From Echinometra lucunter (taxonomy: Eukaryota > Echinodermata > Echinoidea > Camarodonta > Echinometridae): a DNA stretch of 64,000 bases. Below, piece by piece: positions 10,835 through 21,865 of the stretch (position 1 is the first letter of the stretch; each line of letters opens with the position of its first letter). The stretch spans positions 21,456,276 to 21,520,275 of the forward strand of contig CM057154.1 in assembly GCA_029962745.1 (NCBI GenBank), given 5' to 3'. The notes under the pieces are model-generated. The model was not told the origin of the DNA. It saw nothing but the letters and a program-made list of their open reading frames with translations, and made no database searches. The position numbers were made by a program, and so were the translations under genes.

Positions 10835-11153
10835 AATGTATTCAGGGGTAACGGCGTGTGGAACCTGGCGAAGGTACTCCGGAACGAGGGTTCCCTCAAA
10901 TACGACTGTTGTCCAGCCGAGTACATCACAGTCGTCTACACCATTGTGCTAACCCGGACGTACGCCTTCTATCTCTTCAACATGATCATCCCTAGCATCA
11001 CCCTCTGCCTCACCAACACCCTGGTGTACCTCATCCCACCAGAGTCCGGTGAGAAGGTCCAGTTTGCCGTCAGCAACCTGCTGGCCTCCATCTTGTTTCA
11101 GCAGCTTATAGCCACCGCCATGCCGCCCCTGGGTGACGAGCTCCCGTTGTTAG
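10835..11153 (+). CDS. gene A, nicotinic receptor subunit: loop C, TM1 and TM2 exon
   Basis: Encodes the end of the ligand-binding domain and the pore. The acceptor TTTTTCTAAAG at 10834 was chosen because it keeps phase 0 and gives NVFRGNGVWNL, matching gene B's DVFLRNGVWSL; the AG at 10845 would break phase. Next comes YDCCPAEY, the vicinal Cys pair that defines alpha-type, agonist-binding subunits. TM1 follows (TYAFYLFNMIIPSITLCL), then TM2, ESGEKVQFAVSNLLASILFQ. In the TM2 numbering, Glu is kept at -1' (cation selectivity) and Leu at 9' (gate). Position 2' is Gln, 15'-16' are Gln-Gln and 20' is Thr. The exon ends in phase 1 at TTAG|GTAAGA and is 319 bp long. Confidence 0.94.
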
Positions 11154-11193
11154 GTAAGAGCATCGACCGATTGTGCGAAGTAAACGGTCTTCA

Positions 11194-11329
11194 GGGGAGC
11201 AGTTCATGAAGAGTCTTGTCAGTGATTTTCACTGACTGTTATAAGCTACTGAAATCCTTGCATCTGATTGGCTGCGGACAAATTTGTCAGTGAAAATCAC
11301 TGACAAGACTCTTTATGAAACGCTCCCCA
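11194..11329. mobile_element. MITE with about 40-bp inverted repeats (GTTTCAT family)
   Basis: GGGGAGC, TTCATGAAGAGTCTTGTCAG and TGATTTTCACTGAC at the left are mirrored at the right by GTCAGTGAAAATCA, CTGACAAGACTC and TATGAAACGCTCCCC. The core carries the family phrase CCTTGCATCTGATTGGCTG. CAG lies at both edges and may be the target duplication. The element sits in the gene A intron 40 bp after the TM2 exon. Confidence 0.85.
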
Positions 11330-11399
11330 GATGGCATGGAACACTTTAATATGTATCAGGCACAGAAATTGAAGACGTCTTCTATTTCTGTGGTATCAG

Positions 11400-11520
11400 G
11401 GCCCCGTTTCATAACTGTTACAAGCTACTGAAATCCTTGCATCTGATTGACTGATAGCAAATTTGTCACAGAAATGTGGCAGTTGTTGCCGATAACCAGT
11501 TTTATGAAACGGCTCCTAGT
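11400..11520. mobile_element. MITE, GTTTCAT family, second copy
   Basis: Starts GGGCCCCGTTTCATAACTG and ends CAGTTTTATGAAACGGCTCC, with the same CCTTGCATCTGATTG core phrase as the copy at 11194. The copies are not identical; the terminal repeats resemble those at 32190. Confidence 0.8.
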
Positions 11521-12137
11521 GCTGTTAGCCTCATGATAAAATAGACGACTGAAAACAATGATTATCATGTGACCAGTTGTTATTACTTTCTTACCCTTGG
11601 GCCTTGAGCCTACACCGCTCTCGTGCCAAGATAATGTTTAAAAAGCTGAAAACTATAAAACTATAGAAGTGCAGACCAGTTGAAATACTGAGTTCTGCAA
11701 TGATGCCTTCGGATCTTCGGCAGTTTCTTAGGCTGAACAAGGACTTAGTATACAGAAATGTAATACGAAAAGGTGAATGACACATTTTATTACCTAAATA
11801 CCTTTAATAACTAAATTCATCTGAAATTGACACTAGCGCACAAATCGGGCATTATGCTCATAGTGCACATTCCCTGAGACCGCCATTTCTTAAAAGGCGA
11901 ACGTGACTTCGAAAAAAGACACCATTAAAGAAGGGCGATCTCGGAGTGCGTTTGGAAACAGTATATGAGTAATTCATAAGTCACTGTTTAAAGATTTTGG
12001 TAATGGCATATCCCTTTAGATAATGGTAACATATAAGATATTATGGCCAAACTTGTTTTCTGAATTATGTAAAATCATCTGAATTTTCAACCAACCACGC
12101 CCTGTATCTTCACCTGTTCTTTCATCTATCGTCACAG

Positions 12138-12661
12138 GTATCTTCTTCCTGTTCATGGTGATGTGTAGCTGTTTCTCCATCGCCTGTAGTATCATCAGCT
12201 TGCAGCTCTACAACAAGAAAGGCGACCACCCCGTTCCTTCTTGCTTACGAAAACTCATCCTCCTCACCCATCCAGTAGCGCACCGCAGACTCCTGCACCG
12301 CGTCAGCACCATGCGAGGGATGCGCGCAACCAGCAACGGCCAATCAGAACACACGAACGATGTGACGTCGTCAAAAGAGGATGTGGACGTGGAGGGGACC
12401 CAGTTGAAGAAGTTGGATGCGGATACTAGTAACGAGAATCATTCGGAACCCGAGGGTCAGGGAAAGACTAAAGAGAAAAGCATACTTCAAGGTCAGACAA
12501 AAAGACGGCAGTCCGGTAGTTTCAAGCGGGATGTAGTCATTGAAGAATGGAGGCTACTAGCTCGAGTAGTCGACAAGATGATTTTCGTACTGGTGCTTAT
12601 CCTCACTTGTGTCGTCTTGCTGTCTCTTTTGCTCGAATTCGTGAATAAAAAGGACAATTAA
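12138..12661 (+). CDS. gene A, nicotinic receptor subunit: TM3, cytoplasmic loop and TM4, terminal exon
   Basis: Starts after TCGTCACAG with two bases that complete the Gly codon split at 11153. TM3 reads IFFLFMVMCSCFSIACSII and is followed by LQLYNKKGDHPVPSCLRKLI, the usual TM3-to-loop transition. The cytoplasmic loop of about 100 residues is rich in Ser, Thr, Glu and Lys and contains RRQSG, a possible basophilic kinase site. An amphipathic segment IEEWRLLARVVDKM leads into TM4 (FVLVLILTCVVLLSLLLEF) and the tail VNKKDN before TAA. The whole loop is in this one exon, whereas gene B has an intron in the loop. The four exons total 1173 bp (390 residues), leaving roughly 80-100 N-terminal residues unaccounted for against the family's usual length. 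Confidence 0.93.
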
Positions 12662-12858
12662 TGATCGAACAAATGAATCATGTTATGAACCAATGTGTGA
12701 GTGAGTAGCTAGCTACCAAAGCCGACTGCACACGTGGCGTCAGTGCCAGTGCGCCAAAGCCAGTGCCGTCCGCCAGTCAGAGATACTGAAGCATACTCTT
12801 GTACATCGAGGCTCATACATGGCCTTTCGACATTGACGCGACTTTTTGATAAAGGAAG

Positions 12859-12864
12859 AATAAA
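12859..12864 (+). promoter_or_regulatory. candidate polyadenylation signal of gene A
   Basis: AATAAA about 200 bp after the stop codon of gene A, with no closer good candidate. Position alone supports it. Confidence 0.4.
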
Positions 12865-13299
12865 TCAAATAATTTAGACAAACCAGTGAGTATCGAATAC
12901 GTTGCCTTAACCGTGTTTTACATGCAAATTTGGGTACAAATATTTCTCCTTATGCGACTGCCTCTCACAGGCTGTCATTTCGGTTGCGTTCATGATCTGC
13001 GCCAATCAAGCTTCAAGGGTTATTAATCCATACTCAATTTATTGTTATGCAAAGATTGCTTTTATTGATTATTTTGCAATTCTATTCAGCGCTGTGCAAT
13101 CGCCCTCAAAAGATCACCGTTACCGCCTCTGACGCTGTTCAGTGTCAGCAAATAACCCATCGTTGGGTCAGTGCCAGAGCGCCACTGCCGAGCCATAATG
13201 CAAATCACAGATTCGGTTGTAGGACTATGGGCAAGGCACCTGTAATCTTTGTCAAGACGTTACGTTTGTACCTCGATGTGCCTGAATGAGCGAATTTGA

Positions 13300-13342
<43 letters not shown>

Positions 13343-14150
13343 CGTAATCGCAATTTGCGGGCAGAAACATCGGGCAGAAACATTCATCGCTTTCAAATTT
13401 ATGCACATATGTGAATGAAACTTTCCAGAAAACGCCCACCAGTCTTTCAAGGGGCATTATTCTCTGTGAACGCCAAGAAGAAATATCAAACAGAAAATCA
13501 TGAAAAATTAAACAACGATAATTCTGAATCTTGATAATTCGTCACTGATATAAAGATCTCATTCGAAAAAATATTTCGGCCTGATTTTTCAATTCCAAAG
13601 AATAGTTTGGACATCGCCTATTGTAATATGTTGATGATTCGTGCAAGAAACCATCCCCTCTCTTCCCTCCTCCTCACCCCCCATCCCCCATCCTCCCTCC
13701 ACCCCACCCCGGCCTGTCACTCGGCCGAAATTCACCCATATACACTCAGGAATGATTGTCACAGCAGAGAAAGGAATATAATTTAAATTATGAGCAGCTA
13801 GAAGGTCAAATATTGCCTGCAGAGAAATGTGTATACAGAATCTAGGACCTCTTACATGTAGACTACAAAATGTAATTACACAGGTAATGCATTGCATTGA
13901 GATAAGCATTCACCTCATTATTCAGACTTCTTATAAATGGTATACTCTATTGTAACATTTCCATTCCCTTGATTACTAAAACTGTGATGAAAACACGTCG
14001 TTACCGCCTTTGCATTGATCCTGGACCAGTAATGCGTCGAATGTTAATATTGGCCAAAGCCTCACAAGTGAAAATATAACGTTGGTGTTATTAGCGCTAA
14101 CATGTATATCCCAGAAGCGAGTGGCCCAAAGTATATTAAGATGATCTTGA
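12865..14150. other. downstream flank of gene A, no gene seen
   Basis: No coding exon recognised. Two direct copies of GTCAGTGCCAG(T/A)GCGCCA lie near 12740 and 13168, suggesting a small decayed repeat. There is a CT microsatellite at about 13305-13339 and a C-rich stretch near 13650-13720. Confidence 0.45.
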
Positions 14151-14302
14151 GTTCTTGAGTTCAGTGATTTTTCGGACAAATTCGCTCGCAGCCAATCAGG
14201 TGCAGGAATTTCAGTAGCTTATTGTAGCTACTATTATTATTTTATTATCAGTAGCTTGTCAGTAAAAATCAATGACAAGACCCTTCATGAAACGCTCCCC
14301 AG
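14150..14302. mobile_element. MITE, GTTTCAT family, third copy (ends degraded)
   Basis: Contains GCAGCCAATCAGGTGCAGGA, TTTCAGTAGCTTAT and the right terminus TGACAAGACCCTTCATGAAACGCTCCCC, matching the right end of the copy at 11194. The left end is degraded. Confidence 0.7.
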
Positions 14303-14577
14303 GTCACCTGATTACAATATCAAGGAAAACTATTTTAAAGCAGTTTGAAATGGCTGATGAAAGCTGAAATGAATGTTCGTGTATACGTTGTGGTCTTAAA
14401 ATCATCAAACTGACAAGAAATCAACTCGATCGTGATGAAATGCATATGCATTGCAGTACGCACAAATGGGTATGTGGGACTACACACAAGTGCTAAGGCC
14501 AAATACTAAGTGGTTCCTTGTCGTACTTCCAATATGAGGGCATTTTTAAGAGCAATTTCTGCAGGATATTTCTAATA

Positions 14578-14775
14578 GGAGGCGCTGTGGCTCAGTGGAT
14601 AGAGCAGTGGTCTCGTAACCGGGAGTACCCGGGTTCGAAGCCAAGTGGATGTGCTATGGCCCTTTGGTAAAGGTATTAATCCTCATTACCAAGTCCTTCG
14701 CAGGGGTCTTAAAGCCGTCGGTCCCCTAGTTGCTTACTAACAAGCATACACATGCTTTCTTAGCAGTCAGGTAAA
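14578..14775 (+). mobile_element. tRNA-derived SINE
   Basis: The head has a clear pol III A box (TGGCTCAGTGGATAGAGCA) and B box (GGGTTCGAAGCC) at tRNA spacing. It is followed by a non-tRNA body (CTTTGGTAAAGGTATTAATC) and a weak repetitive tail (TTAACCAACCAACCAA). The acceptor stem does not pair as in a functional tRNA, so this is a SINE. Confidence 0.8.
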
Positions 14776-15558
14776 TTAACCAACCAACCAATATGATATT
14801 CTTCCAAACTGACGGTAAGATAAATACAAAGCTCACAAAATTATTGTTAAATGACTGTTTATAATTGATAACAGGTATAGCGTAATACGGTGTGTTTGCA
14901 GTTATTAATATCAAGAAATTTTGCTTACTTTTCTTATAAAACTCTCTTTCATTATACTAATTTATACTAAATATAATATGTAAAGCGAATGTATAATTAT
15001 CTATCAAAATTCATACTTTGTATAAAAAGAATTTTCATATGTTTATTCTCATAAATCATATCATTACTGGAGAGTTTCTTTCTGTCATAAAGTTACTAAA
15101 ATGCTTAACCATGTAGGACCAGTGTGGGAATACTGCTGCAACTGCATTGGGAATCTCTTTTGATAATATGTCAAAGTTCATGCTTTGCACCTTTTGTAAT
15201 AAACATAACGGTATACACGCTGTCTTGATAGTCGGTGTAAACGTGTTTCCTTCTTTCCTCTTTCCGTTATTCTTTCTTTCTTTCTTTTTTTTTCACATGA
15301 AAGCTTCAGTTATTCCATTTGATGAATAATTATGAAGAGTCTTCATTTAAGAATGAAGAGCTTGTCTACCAACTATCACCCACCGGTGGGAGACTTTAAA
15401 GATGTTTAATGCGTTAGAAATGAACTGGTTGGCAGTACTCACTGATAAATGTATTCAAACCCGAGAAAGGGGGGGGGGGGCGTCCCCCAAGATTTGATGA
15501 GGGATCTTTCCCCACAATTTTGAAAAAAGCACCCCAGAAAGCTGAGGACTCTTTCCTA

Positions 15559-15613
15559 ATCTCTCTCTCTCTCTCTCAATCTCTCTCTCTCTCTTGCCGC
15601 AGCATAGTGGAGT

Positions 15614-15668
<55 letters not shown>
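15559..15668. repeat. (CT)n followed by (GA)n, hairpin-forming microsatellite pair
   Basis: A CT run of about 35 bp and a GA run of more than 50 bp are separated by a 20-bp spacer. The two arms are complementary and could form a long stem. Confidence 0.9.
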
Positions 15669-15671
<3 letters not shown>

Positions 15672-15699
15672 TGCTTGTCAGAATATATCGGATGTGTTC

Positions 15700-16690
15700 C
15701 CCACCACACGTTTTAAGATATATTTCCATCCATGTCTTCAGTACTTTCTATCGTCTAAGGTATAGACTTCACATTTCACATAGAATATGCAAACGGGGGT
15801 GTCGGTTGAAGTAAGTGTTGTTAAGATTGGTGGTGCGAAACCCCATTAAAATTTTTCCTGTCAACAAATTTGCAAGTTTAGTCTTTCCGGATTTTTTAAA
15901 ACATGAAGATTTCCTTTTACCCCATTTTCCTTTTTTTTTTCTTTTCTATTTTTAAACATAATTTACTCATCATTCATTTGGGGGGGGGGGGGGAGCTTGT
16001 AAAAATTGTGGGATAATTTGTTTGCATCATTGGTTCTACTTTCCTGATTTTAAATGGTCTATGGACGCCCGTAGACACGTAGAGCTTTGTCCAGCTTCAT
16101 AAATGACTTCTCAGCCTCAATGCAGAATTCTGTCTTCAGCTCGTTCATTCTCCTGCCTACATTCTGACGTGGGCATTACATTTTTCCTGTGCATTCTAAA
16201 CTACCGGTTCAGATAATGTTAGTGAGAGCAGGAGAATTGACTTTGCCTCCGAGGGGACGTCGCTAAGGTGAGGGGGGGGGGTACGCCCTTTCAATCCAAT
16301 TTTTCCTTTTGGCAAGAGCTTTTTGCCACTAGCCAAAAATGGTTACTTTTTCTTCTTTTATCCCCCCTTTTGAAAGATTTTCGATTTTTCAGGAAGCCTT
16401 TCAGTTAGTGAGGCCCGAAAACACCAGCGCCCCCCATCTCCCCATTCGAAATTGCCCAGCGGCGCCCCCTGAGTTCCTGGCCACCAGTTGTAGGGGCATG
16501 TATACCCATTACAACGGCTCGCATATCACGAAGAAGAAAGATGAGAAAATAAAAGCAAGAGACAGAGAAGAAGATGGAAGCCCGCAAGCATGAAATATAA
16601 CTACTATCTTCATGCACATAGCAATCCTTTACACAGGGTATTTCAATAAAATAGCAACCCATCTTATTCAGAAAACCACTCACCAGCCCC
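15700..16690. other. intergenic sequence, no gene seen
   Basis: Contains G runs near 15980-15993 and 16271-16280 and T-rich tracts. No exon or recognised element was found. Confidence 0.4.
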
Positions 16691-16696
16691 CTCCCC

Positions 16697-16748
16697 ATCT
16701 CTCTCTCTCTCTCTCGCTCGCTCTCTCTCTCTCTCTCTCCCTCTCTCC
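16697..16748. repeat. (CT)n microsatellite
   Basis: CT dinucleotides with CTCG interruptions. Confidence 0.9.
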
Positions 16749-16959
16749 ACGTCTCTTTTATAATTACTTACCCAAGCATTCCGTAAATTCACTCACAAAA
16801 CTCCATATTGATATCATTATTAATCTAGTAGTTTAATCTATTATTGACAAAATTTTACTTTATTCATCCATTCAACTAAGTTTCAGGGGCGCGCCCCTTA
16901 CAACGTTTTCTTCTGCAGCATGTTGCCCCCGTTTCATTGTTCCAGGTTAGGTCAACGTT

Positions 16960-17092
16960 ATTATGTATATTCTAGTTCTATTCTCCACAAATATTACTAC
17001 ATTGTGTGATTTTTTTGAATTCTTATATATACTTTGCCTGAAGATGTTTACACTGAAACGGAAATAAATAAATCGAATCAAATCAAATATAT
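16960..17092 (+). mobile_element. probable LINE 3' end with (AATCA)n tail
   Basis: UTR-like, T-rich sequence ends in GGAAATAAATAAATCGAATC followed by AAATCAAAT repeats, a retroposon-like 3' terminus. No coding remnant is seen. Confidence 0.35.
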
Positions 17093-17197
17093 AACCCCCC
17101 CAGCGCATGCAGCGAGATTTGTAAACTAGGCCTACTATTTAATTTTGGTTCAGCGACCCTTAAAACCATGATGCTGTTGCAAAGAAATTACAAGTAT

Positions 17198-17246
17198 ATG
17201 TTTGTGTGTGTGTGGGGGGGTGTGCGGTGTGTGTGTGTGTGTGTGT
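17198..17246. repeat. (TG)n microsatellite with an internal G run
   Basis: A TG dinucleotide array interrupted by GGGGGGG. Confidence 0.9.
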
Positions 17247-17346
17247 TTAGTTCGTGAGTTTCTTCCATTTGTTTTATTCGATCCACAGTGTTCATTTTCA
17301 ACATGTTCTAAGAGTGAGTAACCTCATAAAATACACGGGGATACTA

Positions 17347-17396
17347 TTAGATTGAGCCATTGTATACATGCATGTATACAATGGATCGATCTAATA
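17347..17396. repeat. 50-bp palindrome with a perfect 28-bp core
   Basis: The core at 17357-17384 reads CCATTGTATACATG and then its exact reverse complement, with no spacer. Outside it, ATTAGAT at the left is mirrored by ATCTAAT at the right across four unpaired bases. Confidence 0.9.
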
Positions 17397-17719
17397 AGAT
17401 GTTTACAAAAAAGAAGTCTCACCCAGTGCCTTAATGCTGGAGGCCGAGTGCACTTAAGCGATGATACAGGAAATGCAAGCCGCGGGGGCTTTTCTTTAAT
17501 GAGTATATTACTCCGTTTTCCCTTTGTTGTTCAAGTTATAATTCTAGGCTCTTGCACTGGGGAAAACACGAGATGACGAGAAGAGGGAACACTGAGCTTA
17601 TGGACGTAACCCTTACATGCCTGAATTCTAAAATGCCCCGGCCCACCGCGATGAAAATTCCATTTTCGTATGATTAAATATAGAAGCTGATCTCATACAA
17701 ATATCTAAAAAAAAAAGAG

Positions 17720-18013
17720 CATAGGCGGCGATCCGGGGGGGGGGGGGGGGGATTTTCTGCCTATATTTTGATGGCAAAATAAGGCTTCTTTAATTACTAG
17801 TATAGCAAGAAGCGGTTATTTTTTTGGCTCGCTCGCTTCGCTCGTTTCCATTTTTTTTTTAAAAGTACGTGGGTGTGTATACTCGAGTGTGAATAACAAA
17901 TTTCGGCAAAATATTTCGATCATTATGATCCCCCCTTCCATTTCACGAAACAGATTTTCATCGGTGGCCTTCGTTGTTTCCACCCCCCCCCCTCGTTAAA
18001 ATCGTCGCCACTG
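17720..18013. mobile_element. non-autonomous hAT-like element (CATAGGCGGCGATCC family)
   Basis: The left end, CATAGGCGGCGATCC, is followed by a G run. The right end, in reverse complement, is CAGTGGCGACGAT. The flanks AAAAAGAG and AAAAAAGG are a near-match 8-bp duplication. Internally it carries TTTTGATGGCAAAAT and GGCTCGCTCGCTTCGCTCG, both shared with the element at 41368. No transposase frame is present. Confidence 0.75.
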
Positions 18014-18920
18014 AAAAAAGGGTATATCTTTTCGATGTTGGGTTTATATCCAATACATCTGACTACTGAATAGTGATTATGCCACTGTCCTGTAAATAAC
18101 AAACATCATTTCGTAGTTTACATCATAGATCTTTATATTAAGACAAGATCTGCGGGTTGTTCCCCCCCCCTTTTTTACTTTTTTTTAAATAAACCAAAGC
18201 CTTTTTTTTTCCCTCGCCAATATCTTGCCTAAATCATTATTTGATGTCATAGGAACTTTCCAAATGTAAATGTAAATGTGGATTATTTTTCCTTTGCTAC
18301 AATTATTTTTTACGCATCTTTCTGTCTTGTCACCTCAGTTACATACATAACTATCGTTAATACAATAAATAAAATACGGATACCCTATGTGGGCCATTAG
18401 TTAAACAGTAAATTCCAGTTTTGTAAATGACATCAGACATGTCAGAGTGACCTCCTTCCAACTTGAAAAATTATATTATATAACTTTTGAAAGATGACAG
18501 TGAAAGGCTATATTTGTTTTTCATATTGAATTTCGTTGACGTTGTTGATATTGTACGTTGCTGTCTTTATTTTGGAATATGTGAGATGATTCAGAAAAAG
18601 ACATTTGTTAAGTTTTTAGGAACATTCAACAGCATTTAGTGCAAAACACAAAAGTCGAAAAATGTGTCAAATTCTGTTATCGTAAACCTATTCAGTTCGT
18701 GAAACGATTCATGCATGGCATACATAATATCGAAGCAGATAATTCCATAGTATGTTAAAAAATGTTTATAAGTACGAGCCGCTTATCTGCCCATCATCCT
18801 TTTGACAGATGTTATGATTTATCATTATGATAACCTTCAGTTGGTGATTTTATTTATTTTTTTGTTTAAATGGCTATGAAATTAGGTAAAACCGTGACGT
18901 TTTCTTTATAGAATTTTATA
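18014..18920. other. intergenic AT-rich sequence, no gene seen
   Basis: No exon, SINE or TIR element recognised; poly-C/T tracts lie near 18162-18215. Confidence 0.4.
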
Positions 18921-18927
18921 CGCCCCC

Positions 18928-18996
<69 letters not shown>

Positions 18997-19030
18997 AAGA
19001 GAGGGAGAAAGCGGGAGAGAAAGAAGCGGA
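18928..19030. repeat. (GA)n microsatellite
   Basis: About 70 bp of uninterrupted GA, followed by GAAA/GGGA-rich decay. Confidence 0.95.
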
Positions 19031-19116
19031 GAACGGAGCTTGAAGACGAAATGCTTTACGATCAAGGCATCTCACTCTCTAATCAAGGGTCTGGATAATT
19101 TGTTTTCTATCCCGTG

Positions 19117-19152
19117 CCCCTGGGTCTCCTATTGTTCTAGGAGATCCAGGGG
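19117..19152. repeat. 36-bp imperfect hairpin
   Basis: CCCCTGGGTCTCCTA is mirrored by TAGGAGATCCAGGGG around a 6-base loop, with one mismatch in the stem. It is an isolated structure with no known role. Confidence 0.7.
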
Positions 19153-19740
19153 CGCCCCCTTTTGTTTTTAAACCAAAGTACATTTCGTAAAGGCTGAAGC
19201 AACAACAACATCAACAGTATATCCCATTTTCCCAGTACCATACGGTAAAAAGTACCAGAGACTACAATTCTGTAAATCATATAATTTTGCCTTGTCACTG
19301 CCGAACGTTTTGAAACTACATTATATAAATGACTTGCATGGAAATTGCGGAGTGATGCTTTATCATCGAAATGAGAAATTCATTCTTTTCTTTGCCTCCT
19401 TTACCTTCGAATATGCGGTATTATTCATTATGTATTATTCATAACAGCATTGAGGCTTCAGGCATTCAAAGCTAGTAGTGTAGTGGATTTTTTTTTTTTG
19501 ATTGCTCTCGATCATTTTATTCTTTACTCCCCCTCAGATTAGCAAAGAATTTTGACTTATCGGACAGAAGGCAGAGACACGTCAATGATTTTCTTTTCTT
19601 TCTTTTTTAATGCCTTTCCTCGCACACTATTTCTTCAAGCGCTTTCAAGATGCATGCTCCATTGGAGAAAAAAAAATGCTCTTTAATTTGCCCCTCTTGT
19701 TTGGCACTTTGTGGCACAAGCCGCTATCGTTAGAGCATTG

Positions 19741-19990
19741 TAAAGAAAGAAAGAAAGAAAGAAAGAAAGAAAAAAAAAACTTGCATATTCATAGATAGAC
19801 TGTGAGACAAGGAAAGAGCGATTGGAAGAGAAAGAAAGAGCGACAGACAGACACACAAAGTGACAGACACACAAAGAGACAGACAGACAGACACACACAC
19901 ACAAAGAGAGTGAGAGACAAATACACGCAAAGAGAGAGAGAGAGAGAGAAACAGGCACACAAAGAAATAGCTAGCTAGCTAGATAGATAG
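19741..19990. repeat. compound (GAAA)n, (GACA)n, (GA)n and (GATA)n low-complexity region
   Basis: Successive short arrays: GAAA at 19744-19771, CAGACAGACAGACA and CACACA near 19845-19905, GA near 19930-19948 and TAGC/TAGA near 19970-19993. Confidence 0.9.
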
Positions 19991-20539
19991 ATAGCAGCTT
20001 TGAGCAGCAAAGAAATATGATAGAGTATTCAGTAGCATAGTAGGAAAAGTGCAATTTCATTTTAATGACTTGGCAAGCGCCATTATACTTGATGATTTTT
20101 CTTTTTTTTTTCTTTGGTTGTTGTATTTTTCTTATTTCTCCTGGTACTGATAATGGAACAAGAGTTAAATACGCGACGCTAAATAATGGCCATTAGCAGA
20201 ACCCCTCATGTTTTGTATTATTCTACTCCACACGTACTACTCAACTTTTATGGAACTCTTTGCAAAGGGAATTGATCTAAAATGAGCAGAAACTGGATCA
20301 CTTTCAAGCACGTAACGATACACCGTCGTTAAATGTTAGACGGTATACGGTAACGTCGATGTTACAGGAATACCGAAGAAAGTGGCTATACATGTGTAGT
20401 GGGAGACATGTCATACATCTTAGCCGACATGGCCGATGTTAAGGTATACGTTTTCTCCTGCGCTAAAATGCCAGTGCAGTGAATTCCACTGTCGTTCATT
20501 AACCTGCAAAATAATGGCCAAATATACTGAGAGAAGGAA

Positions 20540-20690
20540 AGAGAAACATGGAGATAGAGGACAAATAGACAAGACAGGTACAAGCAGAGAAAAAGAAGGA
20601 GAGAGAGATAGAGAAAGAGAGAAAGAGAGAGAGAGAGAGAAGGTGGAAGTAGTTGGAAAGATGGAGAAAGAGAAAAAGAAGGGGGATCAC
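20540..20690. repeat. GA-rich low-complexity region
   Basis: Interrupted GAGA/GAAA units. The long ORFs across it are compositional. Confidence 0.85.
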
Positions 20691-20885
20691 AGTAGATTTC
20701 ACGTCCATCAGTTCATCGATTGTCGTACAATTATAGAATTAAAGAATGAATGAATTCTGAAAGAGAGGCAAATAATTATATTATGTATGAGAAAAATGGA
20801 TTGGGGGGGGGGGGATAATTATGATTATGAGAAAAGAACATGAAGGCTCATCTCTGAAGGAAAAGACTTAAAACATTCAAACTGA

Positions 20886-21120
20886 ATAAAATAATAATGA
20901 TAACAATAATGATAACAACAACAACAATAGTGATAATAACAATAATAAGAAAAAGAAGAAGGAGAAGAAGAAGGAGAAGAAGAAGAAAAATAAGAAGAAA
21001 GAAAGAAAGAAAGAAAGAAGGAGAAGGAGGAAAAGGAGGAGAAGAAGGAGGAGAACTTGAGAAGAAGAAAAAAAAAAAAGAAGAAGAGGAAGGAGGAGGA
21101 GGCAGAGAAAGAAACCGAGG
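20886..21120. repeat. (AAT)n to (AAG)n triplet microsatellite
   Basis: AAT/AAC triplets (20886-20948) pass into AAG/GAG triplets and GAAA tetramers (20949-21120). Translations on both strands are artefacts. Confidence 0.95.
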
Positions 21121-21506
21121 AGGAGATAGAGAGAGGAAAAGAACATACTTCCTCATCAATAATCAAAAGGTCTGCATGCCTCGCGAGCGCCACATTCATT
21201 TCATGTCGCTCAAAATCACTCGTGCGATTTGAAGTGGAATTTTGAAAGCGATGATGAATGCTTGGACGAGTTGCCACAAGCCCATCACATCATTAATGCA
21301 GGACACCGGGCGAGACCATATTCGCCCTCAGATTCGAGAGGCTACAATCGATCTTTCAAAAGTTCAAGTGATATATGAATAACCCTGGAAGGAACGGAAC
21401 TGAAGACATGACGAGCTCTTTTCTTGAAATTTCTATAGGTGAATTATATTGGTGAGCTCAGAAATTGGTTCCGTCAGAACGATTGCTTTCGTGCTCTAGA
21501 TTTTTG

Positions 21507-21865
21507 GGTTACAGTTCGTTATTCCGAAGGTTCGTTTATTCCGAAGGTTCGTTATTCCGAAGGTTCGTTAGTCCGAAGGTTCGTTTTTCCTAAGGTTCGT
21601 TTTTCCTAAGGTTCGTTAATCCGAAAAAGAAATAAGGTTCGTTATTCCGAAAGTTCGTTGGTCCGAAAATTAAATAAGGTTCGTTAGTTCGCTGGTTATT
21701 TTCGGACTAACGAACCTTATTTCATTTTCGGATTAACGAACCTTCGAAATAACGAACCTTATTTCATTTTCGGAGAAACGAACCTTCGGAATAATGCCAC
21801 AAATGTTCGGATTATTTTGCGTGTTTCGGAATGATAACGAACCTTCGGAATAACGAACATCACCC
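21507..21865. mobile_element. foldback-like element with 16-bp subrepeats and 8-bp target duplication
   Basis: The left arm is a tandem series of GTTCGTTATTCCGAAG-type units (at least seven, starting near 21513, 21530, 21547, 21563, 21579, 21595 and 21611). The right arm has the same unit inverted (CTTCGGAATAACGAAC). GATTTTTG lies immediately outside both ends, at 21499-21506 and 21866-21873, which is a clean 8-bp duplication. There is no coding capacity. The structure resembles foldback or hAT-type MITEs with arrayed subterminal motifs. Confidence 0.88.

Noticed and set aside
14578..14650. Possible tRNA gene with good A and B boxes
   Set aside because: The acceptor stem does not pair and a SINE body and tail follow, so it is a tRNA-derived retroposon.
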